A stretch of DNA of 64,000 nucleotides from Erodium maritimum (GCA_963921825.1 OY997592.1:17611432-17675431); one strand, 5' to 3'; shown: positions 24,128-36,411, numbered from the stretch's first letter. The notes: generated from the sequence alone by a model not told the origin. Numbers and translations: made by a program.

Positions 24128-25416
24128 CAAGGGCCACCGAAACACTTACACTCAAATAAGCAAATCCAGACGATTTCAAAACAGGCCAATGACCCAAACC
24201 ACCCGTCGGGGGCCAACACCACAACCGACGAGTCCCACGTCAATAATAAACGGGGAACCAATGAAATCGAACTAAATCTAGTAAAGAGATAAATGGAAAG
24301 CTATTAACCAGAACGAATTAGGGCAAAGAAAGAAGGCCTTACCAACGACCCCGCCAACGACTGCCAAGCTGCTGAAACGCCAGGCGACGATCGACTTCCA
24401 ACCGAAGCAGCCAGCCAAAACAAAACTGGACCTCCACCGAGTCAATCTCTACTAGCCTACACCAGGAATGACCTGCCGACAGAGCCTTTCAACAAAAACG
24501 AGCTTACCCCGCAACCCAGAAACAGGAACAGAAGCACCGATGAAAGAGGGCTAGAAACCACCCGAGATCCACCCAAAAGTCGGCCAGATCATGACCCGAG
24601 TCCAAGCCCGAATACGAGCCCGACCCAGAACCTGACCAAAAGGCCCGCACCAAAGACCAGCCCGCCCGGCCCACCCGGCCCCAACCTAGTACCCAGCCCA
24701 ATACCAGCCCAGTACCAGGCCTAGAAAAGGGCAGTCCCCCAAGAAATGACGAAGCGACCGAGAAGCGGCGAGCCAAGCTGTTGTCGACCGAGCAGCCACC
24801 GCACCTCGCACCACAACGAACCAGTCGAAGCCCCAACACCACCTAGGCGAACAAGCACGCCCTAGGGTCGGTGAAGACGTCTCGAGCAGAGATAGATTGG
24901 TACCAGACTGAAGCACGACGCCAGATCTGCGAGAAGTCGACGGAGAAGGCGAAGGCCACACTCCGGAAGTGAGACAAAACCTTGAACCACGGCCGAGGGA
25001 GAGTCCCGACCTTCAAAACTGAGCAACAACGAGAGAAAACAGAATAAGGTGAGAAGAAGGGGAAAAGTCAGGTGAAGGGATGAGGAAGCGAGGGGGGCGA
25101 GAAGGGAGGGATGAGAAGAGGTCCTCGCCGGCAACGGTCAAGGTTGAAGCCAGATATTGGAGCCGGCGAGAGAGGAAAAGGGCGGCGAGGGTCTGTAGAT
25201 ATAGGGTTTGAGCGTCTTTGAGAGAGAGAGAGAAAATTGGTGCTCAACTGTCTGTCATATTGATCATTATTATTTTAAGGCTCAACCTCGAAATTAAAAC
25301 TTGAGCAACATATCACCAAACATATAATCAAATAGTAGATTCACAATTTAAGGAAATAACTAAGAGATTACAGATAATTTGTGTTCTAGAATGTAGATTT
25401 AGTTGATGGAGTATGC
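24128..25416. other. Unassigned sequence
   Basis: Before the solo LTR and the young Gypsy arrived, this joined 17125-17172 directly. The minus strand from about 25250 to 24500 is pyrimidine-rich and GC-rich, like a 5' untranslated region or retroelement leader, with short frames but no recognisable domain. From about 25260 the base composition turns AT-rich towards the NLR pseudogene. I cannot assign it. Confidence 0.4.
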
Positions 25417-28400
25417 TATGGAATTTGAAATTCCATAGCACTAGTGGAGGTGGAGCTGAGTGTCTGATAACAAACGGTTGAGGAGGTCCTACAAATCAAA
25501 ATACAAGTGAAATGGTTAAATACAACAGCAAGACTGAGAGGAGACAAATATATGCACAGCATAAAGGTATGTACCTTGACTTGATTGGATTCGATTTTGG
25601 CATGCCTGAGCCACGCTTGCCATTGCATGCTCTTGTACCTTTTTTTTTTCTAAACCAGGACATTCAAGTACTTGAAAGGAATTAAACCCAAATTCCGGTC
25701 CCCAAAGAACGATGAATAATAAAAGACGATAAAAGAAATAACACCAGAGATTTATACTGGTTCACTCCCAGAATAGGAGCTACGTCCAGTTGCCGCCTGT
25801 AAAGCCTTATTCACTATAATCTCCAATGGAGTATTGAATACACACTTAACTCTCTCTGGTAAACCCCCCTTTTTCGCTTACCTCTCTGTACCCTTTCTAT
25901 TTGTGCTACTCACAGCATAACACCTTTTCTACCTAAACTATTGCTCTACTACTTTGCTCTTGTTGCCTTAATACACTACACGGCTGCACCATGCCTTCTA
26001 TAGGCACAAAAGAAACAAGTAGGTGAAGTGAGGGCCCACGGAAAGATGAAGAGTCCTTGGTAGGTGAGGTGGGGCCCATAAGCATGTGAAGAGTCTTTGC
26101 AGCCCATGTGATGAATTAGGATTCACACCTAACAGTACTGTCAGAGACCGTAAATTGGTGAGGCGGGACATGACTTCATCGAGGGGGGCAGAGTGGTTAG
26201 GTTTCTGCAATCCCATAGTTGTAGTTCTTGGAGAGATGACAAGTTGCCGATCCAGTTTGGTGGCCTATTGAAGTTGGTCCGACAGAGACTTAGCCTTTAG
26301 GTCGTACAATTTTACGAGCTCAAGGGACACGAATAGCTGTTGTTTTGGTTTCAGCCACCTCTACTCTGAAATCTAGCAAGGGACTTGCTATTACCAATTC
26401 TGCCAGAGCAGGGCACTCTCGTAGATCTGGAATTGATATCAAACTAGAGTAACCTCGAATCGTCAATGACTTCAGAGACGTGAGATCCTTGAGGCTATCT
26501 CTATTGCTGGGAGTAATGTTTTTCAGACATTTGCAGTACATTATGATTAAGTTCTCAAGACCAACCATGCTTTGCACAGAAATGTACCTCAGCTGTCCAC
26601 TGAAATATACCCTAAGTGATCAAAGTGCTTTTGAGGACCGTGCTGCTGCAATACTAGTCGGTTCTAATTCTGATCCCATACACAAAGAACTAGAATCACC
26701 AATCGACTCTAAATCACCAACACTAGATATCACAACAGATGTGAGATTCTTATTGTTTTTGCATATCTCTGCTAGTGGTATACTTTTCAGTCCTTTTTTC
26801 ACGTTCTGAATAATGAGTTGTTTAAGAGAAGAATCTCCCCAAGCTGACCTCCACTTTTGATGCCCCGAATGTTCAAGTTGGTAAGACACGAAAAATCAAT
26901 ACTCTGACTTGGGAATGTTTCCAACTTTGGACATTTGGACACATGCAACCTCTTAAATGAGGAAATGCTTTAATGAGCCTTGTGCTTGTACTTGTAAATG
27001 CCACACTCTATTGTTGCTGCTCATCAATTTCCTTCCACTCCTCAAGCCCGTCCATGTTATGTAGACACAACTGTTCCAGTGATGGAAAAGCTATTCTCGT
27101 GCTGTCATCCGATATTCCTCCTATGCATTTCACCTTGCTAAGTCCATTTATTTCTAGAATCCGAAGACAAGGCAAATGGCCCAACATTGGGAGTAGCTCG
27201 CATTCACTGCAATCCCTTGGTCTCATCTCTACTAAACTGTCCATTTTCATCATCCATGACGGGAATCCATCTCCCTTGTAGCCTTCAATTGTCAAACTTT
27301 TCAAATTCCGGTTTGGTTGAAGCCCCTCCAGTACTTGCTTATCATTCTTAGAACCATTGCCCCATACCAATTTGAGCTTCTTCAACTTGGTCTTTTCTCT
27401 TATATCAGCTTTCCTTGCTTCTTCTCCATCTCTGACTTTCTCAAGATTGTAAATACTCAACTCACCCCCAAGTTTCTTTAGCCTTTCTATCTCATCGATT
27501 CTCCGACCTCTTTCTGTTCCCACAATGAAAACTGATAGTGTCTGCAGACAACTTAACTTCCCTATGTGCATTGGCATTTTGGAGACTCTCCCACGAGAGT
27601 CCATGTGCAGATGTCTCGACTTGGTCAATTTTCCAAGATCCTTTGGAAGCTTCTTCAATCCTTTACTATTCTTCAGTCTCACTGTTTGCATATTGTAGAG
27701 TTTGTTGATAACTTCAGGAACTGTCTTCATCTTGTCTTCTCTCGAGTTTTCAACATACCTGGAGTGCTTCAATTTGCTAATACTATGTTTTGAGCACGTA
27801 CACAGACACAGACACGAGCATAGTGGTCCTTTGAACATTAGAACCTTCTCCAGTCATGGTTCGTACTTTTGACACAGTGTTTGGAGCATACACAAAATGT
27901 GCAAGATCATGTACCAGATCATGCATCTTAATACATGTCTTCCGCAGGATCATGGAATAATGAACTCAGCAACAACATATCAAAATATTCATTCCCGACG
28001 TCCTCCATCTCACTCCTGCAACCCTTCAGCCATCCAAAGTTGCACCAACTCTACCCTCTCCATCACACGACCCTTGGGAAATTTGGAACAATATGCAAAA
28101 CATAGTTTCAAATTGTAAGGTAATAAACGATCGTAGCTAATCTTAAGGGCAGGTAAAATCTCATTCTTAGTGGTAGATGAATGCCAAATTTTATCTGCTT
28201 GAATGGACAACCAGTCTTGTTTCCTTTACTTAGATTGCATCACCCCGCCAAGTACTTTTGCTGCCAGTGGCACACCCTGACATTTTTCAGCTAGATCTAA
28301 TCCTATCTGCTCCAAATCTTTGGTCATTTCTATTTTTTAAATGCTATTTCCTTAAAAATGGACCAACATTCATAATCATTCTTTCCAACTCAACCCTTTT

Positions 28401-29035
28401 AGTTGCTTTCATTGCTGATGCCACTTGAATGCTACGAGTCGTTATGCGGATGCTACTTCCCCTTCCCACTTTGCTTCTCAACAAACAAGTTCTAAGACTC
28501 TCCCACGTTGCAGGATCCTGGTTCCATACATCATCAAAAACAAGAAGGTATTTTCTCTCTTTTAACCTTTTCTCCAAACTAAGACATATCGATTCTAGCT
28601 TACTTTCTTCTTGTTCGACTTCAGTAGGAAGGGATTTTCTAGCTTTCAACTTTTTTTCAAAACCGAGACGGGTTGATTTTGAAGTTTCTAACTTATTTTC
28701 ATCTTGCTTGTCTTCTTATTCAGGAAGTTTCTCCAATATGCTTCTCAAAATAGTTTTGACGTCGAAAGTGTTAGAGATGCAGAGCCAAATTGTGAAATCA
28801 AAATGTTTTTGACGAGGGGGGTGATCGTAAACTTGCTGAGAAATAGTAGTTTTTCCTAATCCTGCCATCCCCACAATGACATAAACTGGGAGAGCTTCTT
28901 GATTGTTTGACCCACTACTAGTTAACAGATCAACAACCTTAGACGCCTCTTGTTCCCTTCCCACGACTCGAGACTGGTCCACAAAGATTGGGTCTCCCTC
29001 TCAATCACGACTCAACTTTTAGTAGGAGAACTTTC
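25417..29035 (-). pseudogene. CC-NB-LRR resistance gene, degenerate copy
   Basis: Minus-strand pieces match the NLR at 59904-63407 in order. They include the NB-ARC start with VVGRE and the P-loop GMAGLGKTTIS (about 28860), kinase-2 VFDDVWN (about 28530), the SYDRLLPYNLKLCFAYC block (about 28100), many LRR segments (27.8-26.1 kb) and the C-terminal QWQAWLR (about 25610). The 3' untranslated region from 25417 also matches 59767 onwards. The CC part is missing: similarity starts near the linker before NB-ARC (IERETQS), and an RRM fragment lies upstream instead. Several stops and frameshifts break the NB-ARC and LRR parts, and a 462-bp solo LTR splits the last repeats. The family are intracellular immune receptors; this copy cannot make a full one. 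Confidence 0.9.
25673..26134 (-). mobile_element. Solo LTR (462 bp) inside the NLR pseudogene
   Basis: On the minus strand it runs from TGTTAGGTGTGAATCC to TTAATTCCTTTCA. It is flanked by perfect GTACT duplications (25668-25672 and 26135-26139). Removing it rejoins the LRR sequence ...LTNLRSLTV with ...LECPGLEKK, as in the intact paralogue (LTNLQELKVCNCPGLGKK). No internal region is present. Superfamily unknown; the ends and the GGTTCACTCCCAGAAT block would suit a Copia LTR. Confidence 0.88.
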
Positions 29036-29089
29036 CACAAAATAAGTGTTAGTACCTTAATTTTACAAACTTGAAGCTCATTAGAGTCA

Positions 29090-30106
29090 GTAGTGTACAA
29101 AATCCCAAGGCACCTGAACCCTTACCAATGCTGGAATTACATCAATTCTAGTTCATGTCGGCGGCCAGCACCGCTTGCGGCAGAGACATTCTGGCAAAAA
29201 TATACCAGAACCTACTAATCCTGTGAACTTGAACAAAAGACTTCAAGTGGCTAGGAAGATCACCAGAATCAAGGACGAGAAGATCACGATTTCCAATATC
29301 ATCCATGCCATCCGGATAAATTGAATGCGCTTCAAACTCGGGATCATCAACGTGCAAACCCGACTTCGGTGAGTCTCCGATAAAGCCTGAAGACACCCCG
29401 TTAGCCCCTTAACCATGTTCTCTGCGGAGCTCTGTAAGTCCACACCCTTTATGGCTGGGTTCGCCATCAATTTTGGCTCAACCGACGTCTGTCCAAGGAT
29501 GCTATGTTTTTGAACCCCAAAAAACAGAGTATTCCTTTTGAAATAATAAACTTCATTTATGTTCCAATTCCGACTAACGACGCAAAACTAAGGCAACGAA
29601 AACAAGAAACCCATTGATTTTAAAACCATTCAGGACCTAAATCACCTTAGTCGTTGCTTCTTTTGATTCAAAACGAATGAAGCCAAAATAACTACCATTT
29701 CGGCTCGGTCGTTTGAGTACAAAGAGGGCAGCAATCGAACCAAAGGGACTGAATAAGTTTCGAGTCCAATCTTCCTACGACTCGAACGGTAGATTGCTCA
29801 CAAACACCTCGTACTCTTGTTTGGAGAATTTAACTTTCCTCACTGCCCGAGTCTGACAAACAACCCTTGATGGCACTGGTTGCTTCGCAGCAGAATTCGT
29901 CCGCGTCTTTGCAACATCTCTAAGAACTGAGCAGAATCGTCAACAGGCAAGCGCCTATGCTTCCGTCTGGGACGATGAACATGGACGTGGTTTGACACGA
30001 AATCAACCTTCTCCATCTCCACCCGACTCTTTGACTTTTTGGATCGACAAGAAACTCCACTGGCTAGGATGAGACTCTTGGCTGATGATCTCGCAATACT
30101 TTGCAT
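29090..30106 (-). pseudogene. RRM-protein fragment, copy 1 (LINE ORF1-like)
   Basis: On the minus strand, 29820 to 29585 encodes an RNA recognition motif: RNP2-like EVFVSNLPF, then NLFSPFGSI, RNP1-like YFGFIRF and VLNGFKINGF. It matches copy 2 at 53385-53640 closely. Two stops interrupt the RRM in this copy. The stretch upstream (30106-29840) is basic; downstream (29396-29148) is an acidic segment with GDSPKSGLHVDDPEFE that parallels GDSPEKLCHGVD of copy 2. RRM-bearing ORF1 proteins are known from the BNR type of plant LINEs, so this may be a LINE ORF1 remnant; a decayed host RRM gene is the alternative. No ORF2 is seen beside it. Confidence 0.65.
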
Positions 30107-31567
30107 ATGCCGAGATCAAATCCGAGCAAAAGGAGGAGAAAGTCATCGGCTTCATCGATTCCACAAGCTCCCAAGCTCACTATATTTTAATTTTTTTATA
30201 TGAGTTACGGGTATTAAACAAGAGCTTGGACACACTTCTTAGATTGTTCTCTATCAAGTTTTATCTTATGAGAAGAGTAAAAGCCGTATAAGCACCTTTC
30301 TTTCTAGCTGAGCCGTCGATGGCCTCCAAGGTTTTGGAGGTCGCCGACCCCCTTTCCTCCTTTTACCCCTTTAGCCTTTCTAGTTTTCGGAGCCTGCTTC
30401 GTCTCCCCTCCTTCTCCTTGTTCAAATCTGGTGGCTTCCTTGCCCGAGGCTCTCGCGTACGAACTCCCTCAGCCCTCTCGTCTTCGTCAACTCATAACCC
30501 CTCTTGGTTTGCTTGGTCCCTTCTCGCCCTTTGGCTCCTCTGCTGTGGGTTTTCTTGTGTCGTTAGTGGTCGGAGACGTCGTAGTCTCTCCTCCTCCTGT
30601 GGTGGCGAGCTTCAGATCTGAACATGTCTACAGCTGTGCTTCTGTAGCTCGACCTTCTTTAGCAACTTGCCTCCATAGTTGATGCCACCAACACGCTGCC
30701 CCTTTCCCAGAATTCTGTTTTCTCCAATTCTGTCCTCAGGCTCTTAGGGCTCATGTTGGCGTGTGGCTTCTTTAGCCCAGTCGTTGTTGTTATGGTGTAG
30801 TCGTCCCTTCGTCATCTTCGTTATTGGCTCTCCTAGTTTGAATGTCTGGACTCCATGCCCGTCGACTCCAACCTCGCCTTGTCTTCGGATCTTTCTTGAA
30901 CCGGGCTTGGCACTCCTTTGGTGGTGCTCGGCTTCTCCTCTATCCGCTCCTCATCTGCTCATGACGTAGTCTTCTTCACCCGTCATTGTTCGCCTCAGAG
31001 GTTTTCTTAGCTTGGAGGTTTAGGTTTCTGGTTATCAAGGTGCTGGTCCCCGGCCTTGCCTTCTTCTCTGAGTCGCCTCCTTTGCTCGCCGTGGTTTGGT
31101 CTGATTTGGTTGGTAGTCGGTTCTCTGGGTGTAGGCCCCCGTCTTCCCCTTCTCCATTTCGATCAATTACCTATAGTTTCTCGTCGATCTCGACCTCGCA
31201 TCTCCGACGAGCAGCTGCCCCAGCAAGGCTCACGAAATCTAGACGTCTGTTGTGGTTCTAGATGTGTCTTGGTTTCTGTTTTCTACTGGTGGCTGCTCGT
31301 GGTTACCGAAGTCCGTTGCCCGTGTGGCTTTCGAGGTTCTCAGGCTTTTCCTCTCCCCAACGTCTTTGGGCCTTTCTTTGGGTCTGTCTTTGAGCCTTTA
31401 GGCCTGATCATTTTTATGTACTCCTTTCCAGAGCTGTTTCGTTTTCCCTTTTTCATCTCTAATTGTAATTCTTCTTGAATTTCATGTTCGAGTAGAATAA
31501 AATTGTTAATTTTTATAATAAATTTTTTTTATCTTATCATTTGCGTTATGTTTATTATATAGAAAAA
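30107..31567. other. Unassigned, pyrimidine-rich plus-strand stretch
   Basis: From about 30310 to 31480 the plus strand is rich in C and T, with many short frames (up to about 140 codons) of low complexity and no domain. It ends with an AATAAAATT word at about 31496-31504 and AT-rich sequence, so it may be an old retrotransposed or untranslated segment. From 31500 it is AT-rich up to the Copia insertion. Confidence 0.35.
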
Positions 31568-31693
31568 TGTTAGATATAATATTATCTATTTATAATTTAT
31601 ATTTCAAATGATGTATATCTTGTATTTGAAACAAGATTAACATGTATTTAATCACTTGAAATCAATGAGAAAGGAAGGCAACTTATTCCAACA
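31568..31693 (+). repeat. 5' LTR of Copia element
   Basis: 126 bp, TGTTAGATATAA to TTATTCCAACA. It is followed at once by TGATACCAGAG, in the place of the primer-binding site. Confidence 0.9.
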
Positions 31694-33104
31694 TGATACC
31701 AGAGATACAATCCGCAATCCTTTGCTGCAACAACAAATCACGCACGTCAGTGCGTTTCTGAACTTCTCTCTCCCGCAGCCGCAGTCGCTCACTTCTCCCT
31801 ATGCGGTTCCTGTTCAGGAAGCCAGCTACCAATCCATTTCATGTAGCCAGCAACCACTCCCTTCCACGCAGCCAGCAACAACTCCCTTTCACGCAACCAG
31901 CACCAACTCCAGCCATGGCAAATTCCAAGCTTCATCCTGCGCTCATCGTCTCCAATATCAGGAGCGCCATCCCCGTGACTCTGGAAATGGAAAAGGGACA
32001 ATATGGAATGTGGTCTAAACTATTCAAAATTCATTGTCGGGTATACGATGTTCTTCACCACATCCTCCCATCTCGGAATGCTGCAGATCCTATTGTAGAT
32101 GCGGCTGCATGGCCAGTTCGTTTGGTCTCCTCCGAAGCCAAGGATACTGCTGCTACCACAGGTGAGGACATCACTGATGCAACTAAAGGCAAAGACTCAG
32201 CTGATAGGGCTGATTCTGTAGTTGCTAAAACCGGCAAGGAAGCTACTGTTACTATGCATTCCAGTCCTTTGGGTTCATCATCCTCCCATTCAGGTTCAAT
32301 TTCGGCTGCCCTTTGGCATCATTTAGATGCAGCTATACTCCAATGGATTTACGGTACTATTTCCCTGACTTGCTCCAAACGATTATTGTACCTGACATAA
32401 CAGCTTTTCGTGCATGGTTAACTCTGAGTAATATTTTTCAGGATAATAAGTACTCGCGTGCTGTTTATCTCGAACAACAATTTTATACTACTCGTTTGGA
32501 GAATTTTGCTAATGTATCTGCTTATTGTCAAGAACTTAAAAATTTGTCTGATCAACTCTTGAATGTTGGAGCTCCGGTCTCCAATAATCGCCTTGTTCTC
32601 CAGCTTGTAACAGGATTATCTGACGCTTATGATGGTATTGCCACTCTCATACAGTAGTGCAATCCCTTACCGTCTTTTTATTATGCGAGTTCCTAATTAA
32701 TCATGGAGGAAACAAGGAAGCTCAAGCATGCATCATCTAGAGCCTTATATTCGGCTACTGCTCTTTCAGTCATGGGTTCTGATCCATCCACCGGACCCAA
32801 ATCTCCTCTTGTTGATCATGCTGGTCGTGGCTCCTGGAACCGTCGAGGCCATGGTCGCTCCAATTCTTGAGGTGGTAGGTCTCTACAAGCTCAGTCCCGA
32901 CCCAACGCTGGACACGGCTCAACTCCTCCCCCATGGGAGTATTGGCCTCAACAGCCTTGGAATGGAAATTCATGGTATGGACATCCATGTCCCTATCCAT
33001 CTCAACCGTGGGTCGGTTCTTCGCCTCGAGCACCTGTCAGGTCATCTTCCAGTCAGCAGCAACCCGGACAGCAGCAAGGCATACTCGGACATCATCCTCA
33101 AGCT

Positions 33105-34379
33105 ATGTCCGTCTCTTCCATGCCTACAGACATTGGCCAGGCCTTGAATACGATGACCCTGCAGCAACCAGATCCAAATTGGTATATGGATACGGGAGCT
33201 TCATCCCATATGACTTCCAATTCAGGTTGTCTCAAACCTTATTTTAATTCAAGTACTACTCGTCTAGTTATTGTTGGTAATGGTAACACAATTCCTATCA
33301 CTGGTTCCGGAAATACATCCCTATTACCCAATACTCAATCATTACGTTTAAATGATGTTTTACATACCCCTAACATTGTTAAAAACTTGGTGTTTGTCCG
33401 CCGTTTTGTCATTGATAATTATGCTACAGTTGAATTTGACCCTTTTGGCTTTTCTGTGAAGGATTTTTGGACGGGCACTCAAGTGTTGAGATGTAATAGT
33501 TCCAGTGATCTCTATCCAGTCACCTCACCCGTGTCTTCTGGTTCTCCATCGGCATTTGCTGCTTTGTCCCCTCAGATTTTGCATTCTCGATTAGGTCATC
33601 CTGGTGATTCGATTTTTGCTACTTTACGTCATCAGCATTTAATTTCTTATTCTTCCAATTATAAACATCTTGTTTGTCGGTCTTGTGTATTTGGAAAGCA
33701 TGTTCGATTGCCTTTTATTACTTCATCAAACTCTACTGCTTCTCCATTTGATATTATTCATGTCGATCTATGGACTACTCCGATTTTAAGCTCGGCTCGT
33801 CATCGTTATTATTTGTTGTTTCTTGATGATTACACAAGTTTTTTATGGACTTTTCCCTTGGGTGCTAAATCTGATGTCTTTTCTGTTTTCACTATGTTTA
33901 GTGCATTTGTTAAAACTCAATTTGGTTGTTCCATTAAAAGTTTTCAATGTGATAACGGAAAAGAGTTCGATAACTCGTCATGTCATCGATTTTGTGCATC
34001 TACAGGGATGGTTTTTCGTTTCTCGTGTCCCCACACATCATCTCAAAATGGCCGCGCTGAGCGTAAAATCCGAGCTATAAACAACTTGGTTCGTACCTTA
34101 CTGGTTCATGCATCTTTACCACATTCTTTCTGGCATCATTCTCTTCATATGTCTACATATGTGCATAACATTTTTCCCTCTAAATTAATAAATTTTTCTT
34201 CTCCAACTCAATTTCTTTATAATCAAACTCCGACTTATTCTCATCTTCGTGTGTTTGGTTGTCTTTGTTACCCACTTCTTCCCTCCACTACAATTCACAA
34301 GTTACGATCTCGCTCAACGCCGTGTGTCTTTCTTGGATTTCCAGCACAACACCGAGGGTATAAATGCTTTGATCTTTAA
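33105..34379 (+). CDS. Copia protease-integrase region (partial)
   Basis: Frame of 424 residues. The retropepsin-type site is MDTGASSH near residue 27. The pre-integrase zinc-binding part has LHSRLGHPGDS followed by CRSCVFGKH. The integrase core carries DLWTTPI, a D in QCDNGKEFD and the Q-NGRAERK motif holding the catalytic E. It ends near GYKCFDL. Integrase would join element DNA to the genome in the nucleus. It belongs to a broken element and is listed as a part only. Confidence 0.85.
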   Translation: MSVSSMPTDIGQALNTMTLQQPDPNWYMDTGASSHMTSNSGCLKPYFNSSTTRLVIVGNGNTIPITGSGNTSLLPNTQSLRLNDVLHTPNIVKNLVFVRRFVIDNYATVEFDPFGFSVKDFWTGTQVLRCNSSSDLYPVTSPVSSGSPSAFAALSPQILHSRLGHPGDSIFATLRHQHLISYSSNYKHLVCRSCVFGKHVRLPFITSSNSTASPFDIIHVDLWTTPILSSARHRYYLLFLDDYTSFLWTFPLGAKSDVFSVFTMFSAFVKTQFGCSIKSFQCDNGKEFDNSSCHRFCASTGMVFRFSCPHTSSQNGRAERKIRAINNLVRTLLVHASLPHSFWHHSLHMSTYVHNIFPSKLINFSSPTQFLYNQTPTYSHLRVFGCLCYPLLPSTTIHKLRSRSTPCVFLGFPAQHRGYKCFDL

Positions 34380-34969
34380 CATAAAAAGATCATTACTTGT
34401 AGACATGTTATTTTTGATGAAACGGTATTCCTGTTCTCTTCTTTGTCTAACCCATTGCAGGATGATTATTCATTTTTGGATGCTTCATCGTCACCCTTGC
34501 TTCGTCTTTCCTTGACTGACCAACAAGCTGATGATTCCAACCCACCTGCCGTGGTCCCCACTCCCATCCAAGCCAGCCTATCTGTCACAACCAATCCATC
34601 TTTGCCGCCCCAATCCACCAACCAGACCGTCTCTCCAGTTCTCGCCTCACCCAGCCAACCCGGGTCCTCCTCTTCAAGACACGACCCATATTTCCCTCCA
34701 CAACATCAAACCACGCCACCATTCTCCTTGGTTTCAGTAGTTCCACCACCTCGTCCAATCCATCCTATGACAATACAAGAGGCCGATCAGGTATTGTTAA
34801 ACCTCGAACCCTTTTTAATCTTCATACCTCTCTTGACCCGTCTCTTATCCCAAAAAATCCCAAACTCGCCTTAGCTGATCCCCATTGGAAACTAGCAATG
34901 CTTGACGAGTTTGATGCTTTAATTAAAAATAAGACATGAGAATTAGTTCCTCGTCCTCTTGACACTAAT

Positions 34970-36411
34970 GTGATTCGGTCTATGTGGGTTTTTCATCATA
35001 AAAGGTGTTCTGACGGTTCTTTTCAGCGTTATAAAGCTCTTCTTGCAGGTGATGGTCGTTCTCAGCAGGTTGGCGTTGACTGTAAGGAAACTTTTAGCCC
35101 GGTCGTGAAGTCGGCTACTATTCGTAATGTTCTTAGTCTTGTCGTCTCTCAGTCATGGCCTCTTCATCAGTTAGACGTCAAGAACGCATTTCTTCATGGC
35201 AATCTCCAAGAAACAATCTACATGCATCAGCCCATTGGTTTTCGGAGCAAAACTCATCCTGATCATGTTTGCGTGCTGAAACGATCGCTTTATGGTCTCA
35301 AGCAAGCTCCCCGGGCTTGGTATCAACGATTTACGGATTTTGTTTCCACTATTGGCTTTACTCACAGTTAATATGATCATTCATTATTTACATACCGTCG
35401 TGGCCCTGATATTGCGTTTCTGTTGTTATATGTGGACGACATCATATTGACGACTTCGAGTCATGATCTTTGACTCTTTCTTATGGCCTCGCTGAGCTCG
35501 GAATTCGTTATGAAAGATCTTGGTCTGTTATCGTTTTTCTTGGGTATTGCAGTCACTCGACATACTGGTAGGATGTTCTTGTCTCAAAGGAAGTACACTG
35601 AGGAGATTATTCGTCGTGCCGACATCTGTTCTTGCTCTCCGTTCGCAACACCAGTCGATACAAAGGAAAAGTCAGTGGTACCGTCGGCGTTCCATTTGCT
35701 GACCCGACACTTTATCGCAGTCTTGCCGACGCCCTACAATTGCTCCGTTTACTCGTCCGGATATCTCCTATGTTGTTCAGCAAGTGTGCCTTCACATGCA
35801 TGGCCCTCGAGACTCGCATATGGGAGCGCTTAAGCGCATCATTCGCTACCTGTAAGACTCTTCATTTGGGACTACATTTGTATTCTTCACAGATATCAGA
35901 GTTGGTATCGTACACTGATGCTGATTGGGCTGGTTGTCCAGACACTCGCAGATCCACCTCAGGCTATTGCATTTTTCTGGGTGATAATCTAATTTCATGG
36001 TCGTCCAAGCGTCAACATACCATCTCGCGTTCTAGCATTGAAGTAGAGTACAAGTGAGTTGCTAATGTTGTATCTGAATCTTGCTGGCTTCGTAATCTTT
36101 TATTGGAACTCCATTGTCCTTTATCTCGGACCACATTGGTCTACTGTGACAATGTTAGTGCCATTTATCTAGCCGGTAATCCAGTTCAACATCAGCGCAC
36201 GAAACATATTGAACTCGACATTCGTTTCGTCAGAGAAAAAGTTGCTAAAGGACATGTTCGGGTTCTTCATGTTCCATCTCGGTCCCAAGTTACAGACATC
36301 TTTACCAAGGGGCTCCCTCAAGTCCTCTTCACTGATTACAGCCTCTTCACTGATTTCAGGACTAGTCTGAACGTTCTGCCTCCTCCCGCTCAGACTGAGG
36401 GGGTGTGTTAG
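34970..36411 (+). pseudogene. Copia reverse transcriptase-RNase H region
   Basis: The RT part includes QVGVDCKETFSPVVKSATIR, QLDVKNAFLHGNL and the SLYGLKQAPRAWY block, then LYVDDI near 35430. RNase H follows with LVSYTDADWAGCPD and TKHIELDIRFVREKV, ending just inside the 3' LTR. The region is spread over more than one frame, as expected of an old copy. Confidence 0.88.

Noticed and set aside
24504-25134. Minus-strand frames of about 90-112 codons
   Set aside because: Overlapping frames in GC- and pyrimidine-rich sequence with no motif; more like a leader or untranslated region.
30319-31478. Overlapping plus-strand frames of 68-140 codons
   Set aside because: Low-complexity Ser/Phe/Leu-rich translations in several frames at once, as any pyrimidine-rich strand gives; no domain or consistent frame.
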